Shown in pieces: positions 7,781 through 12,375 of a DNA stretch of 12,375 bases. Positions within the stretch are counted from its first letter, which is position 1; each line of letters opens with the position of its first letter. A program made the position numbers and the translations under genes. The stretch is from an uncultured Oscillospiraceae bacterium (GTDB lineage Bacteria > Bacillota > Clostridia > Oscillospirales > Acutalibacteraceae): positions 1 through 12,375 of the forward strand of contig UQQT01000053.1 of assembly GCA_900543395.1 (NCBI GenBank). The letters are read 5' to 3'. The notes beneath the pieces were generated by a model that was not told the origin of the DNA, did not search any database, and saw nothing but the letters and a program-made list of their open reading frames with translations.

Positions 7781-7856
7781 CGGGGTGTAGCGCAGTTGAT
7801 AGCGCGCCGCATTTGGGATGCGGAGGCCGCGAGTTTGAGCCTCGCCACTCCGACCA
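7781..7856 (+). tRNA. tRNA-Pro(UGG)
   Basis: A complete cloverleaf with encoded CCA. Acceptor CGGGGTG pairs with CACTCCG (one G-T pair), the D-stem is GCGC/GCGC, and the anticodon stem CCGCA/TGCGG has loop TTTGGGA and anticodon TGG at 7814-7816. The T-stem is GCGAG/CTCGC, followed by discriminator A and CCA (7854-7856). The D-loop has GA in place of the usual GG, and the T-loop reads TTTGAGC rather than TTC..., so the conserved G19-C56 tertiary pair appears changed to A19-U56. It differs in sequence from the broken tRNA-Pro upstream, so it is not a simple copy. A strong terminator follows directly. Confidence 0.95.
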
Positions 7857-7905
7857 CAAAAAAAGACCTAAAGCAGATATTTATTCTCCGCTTTAGGTCT
7901 TTTTT
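7857..7905. terminator. Terminator after tRNA-Pro
   Basis: AAAAGACCTAAAGC (7861-7874) and GCTTTAGGTCTTTT (7890-7903) form a perfect 14-bp stem with a 15-base loop, flanked by A-run and T-run on either side. It ends tRNA transcription and, by symmetry, could stop leftward transcription from the retron region. Confidence 0.9.
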
Positions 7906-8034
7906 ATTACTATTTTGGTGTTTTCTCCCCACTTTTAGAAAATTTACGATTTTTTGACCACAGTTTTTGAGCACATTTTCCCGCCGCAAAAATCCTTTTC
8001 TTTGTTTACGGAGGTGCATAAATTGTCACTTCAA
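7906..8034. other. Gene-free stretch between tRNA terminator and RT
   Basis: No convincing gene. A minus-strand frame starting at 8019 contains an NCGQ word. It then runs on through the terminator and antisense to the tRNA, so it cannot be a real protein. The word TTTGACCACAG at 7953-7963 repeats the one at 7734-7744, so copies flank the intact tRNA and its terminator. This is compatible with old integration-site or integrase-end debris. Confidence 0.35.
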
Positions 8035-9012
8035 TCAATAGTAACGATTAATTATATCCTCTATTCTTGCAAGCGTCTTTCCCAATTTATTCTTTTTTTC
8101 TTCGTCACAGTATTTCATGACATTTATCAAATATGATCTATAGCCACTTAGATAATTTAACACTCTATAATTTGGAGCTCCCCAACTTGTTAAAAGGACT
8201 TTAGATTTCTTTTTTTCGATAGTATGAAGAATCTTATTAATAGTGCGCAATTTGTTCCGTGAAAGATGCACAGCACTATCTACAACGTATCCGTTAATAA
8301 CAAGTTGTCCTATTTGTTTTAATGTTTTTTGATGATTTATAGAAAAACCTTTATCATTCAAAATATTAATTATCATTCTAATAAATCTATCAGAATGCAA
8401 AAAAGAAGATGGACTCGAAAATAATAGGTCGTCTGCATAACGAGAATATTTTATTCCCATAGTAAAACAATATTTTTCAATACGTATGTCCAACTCTCTA
8501 AAAACTATATTTGAAATAACGGGAGCGGTTATCGATCCTTGAACAAAATGGTTTTTATAAGTTGTTATCTTCAACAATGTTTTGATAATTTTTTGCTTTT
8601 CTTCATCAGAACAATCGTCTGATATGTAATACGTTATTGAATCTTCAAAATTTTCAATTGTTATGTTATCAAAAAAACTATTAATGTCCAATCTTAGATA
8701 ATAAGTACCATCGCCAATCATTTGATGGTAATTCAAGTAATCGAAATAACTACATCCTTTTCTAAAACCGAACACGTTACTCGGAAAATATATGTTTGAA
8801 AAAAATCTATTTAGCAAATTTTTCTGCATAACAGAAACTGGCGATTCCTTCAACCTATATATTGTTCTATACGACTTCTTATCTGATTTGAGAAGATTCA
8901 ATCTTTCGTAATATTTATCGACATTTTCGAATACCTCTTCTAAGGCCTCAGGCGAGGTATCTAAAATATCCGATACAAGCGAATCATAATTATGTATTTG
9001 CCAACTTTTCAT
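8035..9012 (-). CDS. Retron-type reverse transcriptase
   Basis: A 325-residue RT, normal in length for retrons. With the non-coding RNA it should make a branched RNA-DNA molecule (msDNA). The RT blocks are in order: Asp109 in RLDINSFFDNI (motif A), QGSITAPVISN at 158-168, RYADDLLFSS with Tyr192-Ala-Asp194-Asp195 (catalytic YADD), KGFSINHQKT at 221-230, and LVINGYVV at 237-244. The last aligns with the retron VTG region. DYLNYHQ at 91-97 sits where retrons carry N-A-x-x-H, but keeps only the His. There is no maturase or endonuclease domain, which argues against a group II intron. I start at the ATG at 9012 because GGAAGG lies 7 bases upstream; the longer frame begins with a TTG at 9027 that lies upstream of this site. 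Base composition is clearly more AT-rich than in the genes to the left. Confidence 0.93.
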   Translation of the reverse strand: MKSWQIHNYDSLVSDILDTSPEALEEVFENVDKYYERLNLLKSDKKSYRTIYRLKESPVSVMQKNLLNRFFSNIYFPSNVFGFRKGCSYFDYLNYHQMIGDGTYYLRLDINSFFDNITIENFEDSITYYISDDCSDEEKQKIIKTLLKITTYKNHFVQGSITAPVISNIVFRELDIRIEKYCFTMGIKYSRYADDLLFSSPSSFLHSDRFIRMIINILNDKGFSINHQKTLKQIGQLVINGYVVDSAVHLSRNKLRTINKILHTIEKKKSKVLLTSWGAPNYRVLNYLSGYRSYLINVMKYCDEEKKNKLGKTLARIEDIINRYY

Positions 9013-9025
9013 TATACATCCTTCC

Positions 9026-9058
9026 AAAAAAACAAGGGAAGAAACTAGTTCTTCCCTT
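9026..9058 (-). terminator. Intrinsic terminator between retron RNA and RT
   Basis: On the minus strand AAGGGAAGAA (9058-9049) pairs with TTCTTCCCTT (9043-9034) around a 5-base loop. The stem is followed by G and seven T (9032-9026), then the RT ribosome binding site. It lies 3 bases beyond the a2 repeat. It should release most transcripts as free retron RNA, with read-through supplying RT mRNA. Confidence 0.85.
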
Positions 9059-9061
9059 TCT

Positions 9062-9253
9062 TGTGAGTACTTCTCAGTTTAACGCTCTGCGATACACAAT
9101 CACCTTAAAGGTGGGGAGATTGTGTATGAGTATAATAGAAATAGTGCTTTTTAGACCCTGGCTTTTGCATAATATTAAAGCTTGTCAAACTTTAATTACA
9201 AGTCATCAGGGTGAAATATGTATTACGTAAACATATAACATTTACTACTCACA
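9062..9253 (-). ncRNA. Candidate retron non-coding RNA (msr-msd)
   Basis: A 192-nt minus-strand RNA in the gap between effector and RT, with the order of parts expected for a retron. It opens with TGTGAGTA (a1, 9253-9246) and closes with its perfect complement TACTCACA (a2, 9069-9062). The base right after a1 is G (9245), where the priming branch guanosine is expected. The msr part holds hairpin 1 (ATATGT 9236-9231 with ACATAT 9221-9216) and hairpin 2. Hairpin 2 is ACCCTG 9212-9207 with CAGGGT 9160-9155, enclosing CTTTAAT/ATTAAAG. An unpaired A/T-rich link follows. The msd part is a 9-bp stem (ATACACAAT 9127-9119 with ATTGTGTAT 9100-9092), a 5-base one-sided bulge, a CACC/GGTG stem and a 5-base loop. 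The RT would copy from about 9070 through this hairpin. Folding was by eye; the homologous family was not searched. Confidence 0.82.
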
Positions 9254-9258
9254 CAGGG

Positions 9259-9287
9259 ATTATATCATATATTTTATCATTTGTAAA
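9259..9287 (-). promoter_or_regulatory. Promoter of the retron RNA
   Basis: On the minus strand TTTACA (9287-9282), a 17-base spacer and a perfect TATAAT (9264-9259) lie at the end of the ATPase gene, and the TAA stop codon (9262-9260) is inside the -10 box. The first base of a1 (9253) is 6 bases beyond the -10 box, which is the normal start distance. Confidence 0.8.
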
Positions 9288-11215
9288 GTATCAAATAATT
9301 CTGGAAAATAATTTTTGAAGATTGATTGTGCCTGATCATTATTACTTTGTGAACATTTTTTAGCGATAAACCAATCTAACCAATCCCCAACCCAGCCATC
9401 GGCTTTTGTTTCTATAATTGTCTGTTTTGTGTTAAAAATCGATTGTGAAACGAGATTTTTATTACATAAATCTAGGTATCCTAAAAAGAATAATCTTAAT
9501 AATGCCGTCTTTTCTTTGATGTCAGAAATGTTTTTTATTTTCAATATAGTTTGTTGTTTTTTTGAAAATTTCTCTAAACAAAAATCTATGAACACGTCCA
9601 CATTTTCCGGCGTAATTAATAATCCTTCAATCGTAGTAGAATTAACCGAAACATTATTATAAGCACAAAGCTTTTTCGCAACGCTTATTAACATTTGATA
9701 ATGGATTACATCCACATAATTGCAACTGCTTTTATACGAGTAATCCTTATTAATCAACTGCTTAAATTCTGCTTGCAAAGATTTTTGCGTATCACGTTTT
9801 GGGGAAAAGTATCTCATTTTTTCTTTTTTAGCAATTTTTAAACTTTTTAGCGGGTTTAATTCCTCAGATGCAGTGCATGCTTTGTATACTCCCCCTGCTT
9901 TATTAAATTTTATAATTTTATCAATATCCAGTATTGTTACATAGGGGATTCCAATGTTTATATACAATGGGCAAACATATTTAATTATCGCATTGTTACT
10001 ATCATATGGATAGATATGAATTTTGCTTAAATACGGAAATACTCTATGCAAACTCTTGTTTTTGAAAACCTGATATTCGCTTTCGCCTTCGACAAAAAGC
10101 AAATAATCGCTAAAATAACACGCTGTTTCTTTAGTAGTAATGATATGTCTCAAACTACGCAACCAATTAATATCCAATTTTTTTATTTGGGTATGTAGCT
10201 TTTTAAAAAACAATCGATATATATTTATATTTTGTTTGTTAACAATTAACTCCAAAACGATTTTGGGGGAATGCGTGTTTATCATAACAAAAACATTTTT
10301 GTTAATATTGGAACTAATAACGTCAATCAGTTCTTCAATTTTGGCCTCATGAAGTCCAATTTCCGGTTCATCAAGAAGGATCAAGGGACTTTTGCAACTT
10401 AAACTAGAAATATGACAAATAATTGAAAATAGCAATTTGATATACAAAAAAGAGTTTGTTCCGTCTGAATAAAAGTCCAAGCTTTTACCATCATTCAAAA
10501 AATCTTTACCGCCAAAGATTGTCATAAACATATATTTAAAGCGTTGTACGTTGTGATACTTGTCTAATGCAATCTGATTATCAGAGAAAAGTTTTTCAAC
10601 GAAATTTTTCCCGTTTTCGTATTTGTTATAAATTGACTTAAAAGCTGTGTCCAAAATATCAATGACTTCTTCATCTGAGACTTTAGGATAATCTGAAGCC
10701 AGATCATTAATAGTATCCCAAATTTTATCCCAAGTAATTAAATCTAATTTTCGGGTGTTAATTATGTAAAGCGGAAATAGTTTAGCAATGATTTTTCTAA
10801 CTTTAAAATTTTGATTCCAGGTTATCTTTCCATTCTTATCTTGTTTTAAAGTTAGTTTGATTTTGCTTACTCCGAGTTTTTTATACTTTAAGGAAAAAAC
10901 GCAATCTTTTGGCAGTGCTTTCAATTCCTCAATCAATTCTTCGTTGTATTTATTATTGATTTTGGAAACAAAGGCAGACAAATCATATACAATTGATATT
11001 TCACAACTTGAATTATAAGGATTTATGGAATCTACTACGTTATCAATATAAAGATCATCTAAATTTAAGTAAAAATATTTTATTGCAGCAAAAACATTTG
11101 TCTTTCCCACACCGTTTTTTCCAAGAAAGCAAGATATAGAGTTTTCATCATTAAAATTCAACTCAATTCTCTCAATGGATTTAAAATTAGTAATTTTAAT
11201 AGATTTAATACTCAT
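9260..11215 (-). CDS. ATPase with TOPRIM nuclease domain, retron effector (OLD-like)
   Basis: A 651-residue protein expected to act as the toxic or nucleic-acid-cutting effector of the retron. The N-terminal ABC-type ATPase has the SMC/RecF-like opening IKSIKITNFKSIERIEL, Walker A GKNGVGKT at 32-39, a signature-like YSDGTNS at 249-255, Walker B LILLDEPEIGLH at 278-289 (Asp282, Glu283) and a switch His315 (NTHSP). The TOPRIM part follows: Glu376 in LFVEGESE and Asp430-x-Asp432 in ILDIDK. These are the metal-binding residues of OLD-family nucleases. GWVGDWLDWF lies near 607-616. Retrons with such ATPase/TOPRIM effectors are known among type I retrons. The start at 11215 has a weak GGGTG site. 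No separate HNH partner (as in Septu) is visible. Without the adjacent RNA and RT one would call it a lone OLD-like nuclease. Confidence 0.88.
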   Translation of the reverse strand: MSIKSIKITNFKSIERIELNFNDENSISCFLGKNGVGKTNVFAAIKYFYLNLDDLYIDNVVDSINPYNSSCEISIVYDLSAFVSKINNKYNEELIEELKALPKDCVFSLKYKKLGVSKIKLTLKQDKNGKITWNQNFKVRKIIAKLFPLYIINTRKLDLITWDKIWDTINDLASDYPKVSDEEVIDILDTAFKSIYNKYENGKNFVEKLFSDNQIALDKYHNVQRFKYMFMTIFGGKDFLNDGKSLDFYSDGTNSFLYIKLLFSIICHISSLSCKSPLILLDEPEIGLHEAKIEELIDVISSNINKNVFVMINTHSPKIVLELIVNKQNINIYRLFFKKLHTQIKKLDINWLRSLRHIITTKETACYFSDYLLFVEGESEYQVFKNKSLHRVFPYLSKIHIYPYDSNNAIIKYVCPLYINIGIPYVTILDIDKIIKFNKAGGVYKACTASEELNPLKSLKIAKKEKMRYFSPKRDTQKSLQAEFKQLINKDYSYKSSCNYVDVIHYQMLISVAKKLCAYNNVSVNSTTIEGLLITPENVDVFIDFCLEKFSKKQQTILKIKNISDIKEKTALLRLFFLGYLDLCNKNLVSQSIFNTKQTIIETKADGWVGDWLDWFIAKKCSQSNNDQAQSIFKNYFPELFDTLQMIKYMI

Positions 11216-11365
11216 AATTCTGCACCCAAACTTTTCTTATAAAATTTCACGCCAATATCTTCTTTATATTTGAAGCATGCTTGTGATGTTATTATTTTTA
11301 AAAAACTTTCAATTGATTGTGCAATTATAGCTTATCTGTAATAACTACATTCTTTGCACTTACAT
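11216..11365. other. AT-rich gap before the retron effector gene
   Basis: No gene. It contains a perfect 10-base palindrome AAGCATGCTT (11273-11282) about 60 bases before the ATPase start, which could be an operator. Several weak promoter-like words exist on the minus strand, but none has a good 17-base pair. The ATPase may be read from here or by read-through from the DUF6088 gene. Confidence 0.35.
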
Positions 11366-12067
11366 TCAATAGCGTATAGTTTCAAACAGCTCATCCATTT
11401 TGGGATGTTTATACTCAGACAAAGTCGATAGATATTCATCGAGATTATTCTCGACTTGATAATAGTTCAAGATTTCTCGCATAAATGATATCGTAGATTT
11501 TTTATAATTCTTTATTGAAATAACCTCTCTGAACGCCTTGGCGTCAAAAGAACTTGCCAATTGTTCTGTATAGGCAAGAAATGCAGAATAGTTGATGTCC
11601 TGTATTGTGCTAAAGTTTTGCAAGACTTCCAATCCGTGAACTATGCTTGTGATCTCTTGCGAGAATTCAAGCGGTACTTGATGAACGACAACGTTTCGAA
11701 TAGATTTTGTTAATCCTTCAAGCGCAGACGACATAACGGTTATCGTTTTCGAAATCTGCGTTGTTAAATTCAAAGCGTTATATAGCGAACAGCCAACGAC
11801 CGTTCCGGTTTCATTCTCGGTAAAAGCGGATATGATTTCTTTTTCCGACGGCGGAACGATTCCGTATTTGCTCACCTTGGGCAAATGATACGTGCCTTTC
11901 GCAATTTTGACGAGTTCTCCCGATTCGCACATTCTCTGGAGCGTTTTATAATACGCTGCCTCACCGATTAGTCCGGACAGCTTCTCTCTATACAGTTTGC
12001 TTGCAACGATCAATTCGTTTTCTTTGAACTCAGTAAGAGCATTCTTTACAACCGGATTGCTTTTCAT
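11366..12067 (-). CDS. DUF6088 / AbiEi-like antitoxin-type regulator
   Basis: A 233-residue protein that I recognise as the DUF6088 type, related to the AbiEi antitoxins of type IV toxin-antitoxin systems. The N-terminal part (about 15-70; KLYREKLSGLIGEAAYYKTLQRMCESGELVKIAKGTY) reads as a winged helix-turn-helix. It is followed by VSKYGIVPPSEKEI and an alpha/beta C-terminal region. AbiEi proteins repress their own operon by binding inverted repeats and silence an AbiEii nucleotidyltransferase toxin. Here the promoter overlaps a 13-bp inverted repeat, which fits autoregulation, but no AbiEii-like gene follows. Instead the retron ATPase lies 150 bases downstream on the same strand. The ATG at 12067 has an excellent AAGGAGG site. 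Its composition is between that of the chromosomal genes and the retron. Confidence 0.72.
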   Translation of the reverse strand: MKSNPVVKNALTEFKENELIVASKLYREKLSGLIGEAAYYKTLQRMCESGELVKIAKGTYHLPKVSKYGIVPPSEKEIISAFTENETGTVVGCSLYNALNLTTQISKTITVMSSALEGLTKSIRNVVVHQVPLEFSQEITSIVHGLEVLQNFSTIQDINYSAFLAYTEQLASSFDAKAFREVISIKNYKKSTISFMREILNYYQVENNLDEYLSTLSEYKHPKMDELFETIRY

Positions 12068-12104
12068 TTATTCTGCACCTCCTTTACATAGTTTCTCTGC
12101 TACT

Positions 12105-12133
12105 ATTATACACACGCAATCACAAATTGTCAA
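12105..12133 (-). promoter_or_regulatory. Consensus promoter of the antitoxin-like gene
   Basis: On the minus strand a perfect TTGACA (12133-12128), a 17-base spacer and a perfect TATAAT (12110-12105) form a full sigma-70-type consensus. So strong a promoter is normally kept in check by a repressor; the -35 box lies inside one arm of the inverted repeat at 12127-12157. Confidence 0.88.
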
Positions 12134-12157
12134 GTAAAAACGAATTTTACTTGACAA
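12127..12157. promoter_or_regulatory. Inverted-repeat operator over the -35 box
   Basis: TTGTCAAGTAAAA (12127-12139) and TTTTACTTGACAA (12145-12157) are perfect 13-base inverted arms with a 5-base spacer. One arm covers the -35 box of the antitoxin-like gene. Placement and symmetry fit a dimeric repressor site, most simply for the DUF6088 protein itself. Confidence 0.75.
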
Positions 12158-12212
12158 TAGTTGATTCATTTATTTTTATGATGCTCAAAACTAAAACGAA
12201 CAACTCATAACA

Positions 12213-12247
12213 TACGGCACACTTTTGATCCGCAAGAGTGTGCCGTA
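12213..12247. repeat. Strong hairpin after the right-edge gene
   Basis: TACGGCACACT (12213-12223) and AGTGTGCCGTA (12237-12247) form an 11-bp perfect stem with a 13-base loop, 6 bases past the stop of the right-edge gene. No T-run follows on either strand, so it is an atypical terminator, an RNA-protecting 3' hairpin, or a mobile-element end structure. Confidence 0.55.
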
Positions 12248-12253
12248 GTGTCA

Positions 12254-12375
12254 TTATGCTTCTTTCTTGAGCCGTTCTTTTTCTTCCGCAATCCCTGCTT
12301 TGACTTTTTCGATCATCTCGGCGAGCTTTTCTTCGCATTCCTCGCGCGTTTTCGCGTAGATATTGTGGCTTTCCC
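12254..12375 (-). CDS. C-terminal end of an integrase-like or hypothetical protein (partial)
   Basis: The last 40 codons of a minus-strand gene that enters from the right edge and ends with TAA at 12256-12254. The visible part reads ESHNIYAKTREECEEKLAEM and then a charged coiled-coil-like tail rich in Lys and Glu. The Y-x-K-T-x-x-E-C-x-x-K-L pattern resembles the arm-binding (AP2-like) segment near the N-terminus of many Gram-positive tyrosine integrases. There, however, the protein would continue for another 300 residues. So this is either a truncated integrase remnant or a different small protein with a similar helix. It has the higher GC of the left part of the window. Confidence 0.55.
   Translation of the reverse strand, partial: ESHNIYAKTREECEEKLAEMIEKVKAGIAEEKERLKKEA

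Noticed and set aside
7590..7856. A split tRNA or a group I intron in the anticodon loop
   Set aside because: The downstream tRNA has its own full 5' half and a different acceptor stem. The 3' half that would match the first tRNA (CATCCCG) is absent, and 149 bases with no intron core is too short.
7777..8019. Minus-strand open frame of 80 codons next to the RT
   Set aside because: It runs through a perfect terminator stem and antisense to the complete tRNA-Pro; only its first part (NCGQ) might be integrase-end debris.
8035..9012. Group II intron or Abi-type reverse transcriptase
   Set aside because: There is no maturase/endonuclease domain, no intron ends, and the length and neighbouring a1/a2 RNA fit a retron. 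The Abi families are longer and lack such an RNA.
9429..9662. Plus-strand frames inside the ATPase gene (also 10140-10352)
   Set aside because: They lie antisense to conserved ATPase/TOPRIM coding sequence and have no start signals; they are by-products of AT-rich composition.
12147..12338. Minus-strand frame of 63 codons rich in Arg at the right edge
   Set aside because: It overlaps the better frame ending at 12254, crosses the long hairpin and the operator, and has no ribosome binding site.

Overview
The window looks like a chromosomal segment of an anaerobic Gram-positive gut-type bacterium (Bacillota, probably a Clostridia member). The grounds are strong Shine-Dalgarno sites, TTGACT/TATAAT-type promoters, an oxygen-sensitive radical-SAM sulfatase activator, and tRNA-Pro genes of clostridial style. 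I cannot place it more exactly from the sequence alone.

Left part (1-7589), ordinary chromosomal genes of moderate GC. A divergent promoter region (1302-1426) drives a membrane acyltransferase leftward and a sulfatase operon rightward. The operon pairs a multi-membrane-spanning sulfatase carrying the Cys-type CSPAR motif with, overlapping by one base, the radical-SAM enzyme that converts that Cys to formylglycine. A bidirectional terminator (4560-4588) separates it from a convergent leftward operon: an FAD-dependent, geranylgeranyl-reductase-like oxidoreductase followed by a secreted LCAT-like lipase/acyltransferase.

Middle (7540-8034), a tRNA junction. A consensus promoter leads into a tRNA-Pro(UGG) that is cut off after its anticodon loop. 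About 150 bases of degenerate sequence follow, with repeated GACCACA words. Then come a complete second tRNA-Pro(UGG) and a strong terminator. This resembles a used integration site.

Right part (8035-12375), visibly more AT-rich accessory DNA on the minus strand. Its centrepiece is a probable retron defence system. In transcription order it holds a 651-residue ATPase with a C-terminal TOPRIM nuclease domain, a roughly 192-nt structured RNA with the layout expected of msr-msd, and a retron-type reverse transcriptase with YADD. The RNA has its own promoter, whose -10 box contains the ATPase stop codon and which should start transcription at the a1 repeat. Immediately after the a2 repeat sits a strong intrinsic terminator, just before the RT ribosome binding site. 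Upstream lies a DUF6088/AbiEi-like antitoxin-type regulator with a consensus promoter overlapping a 13-bp inverted repeat and no visible toxin partner. At the right edge is the end of a gene resembling an integrase arm-binding region.

Working model (inference): the reverse transcriptase makes a small branched RNA-DNA hybrid from the RNA, and together they hold the ATPase-TOPRIM effector in check until phage infection disturbs them.
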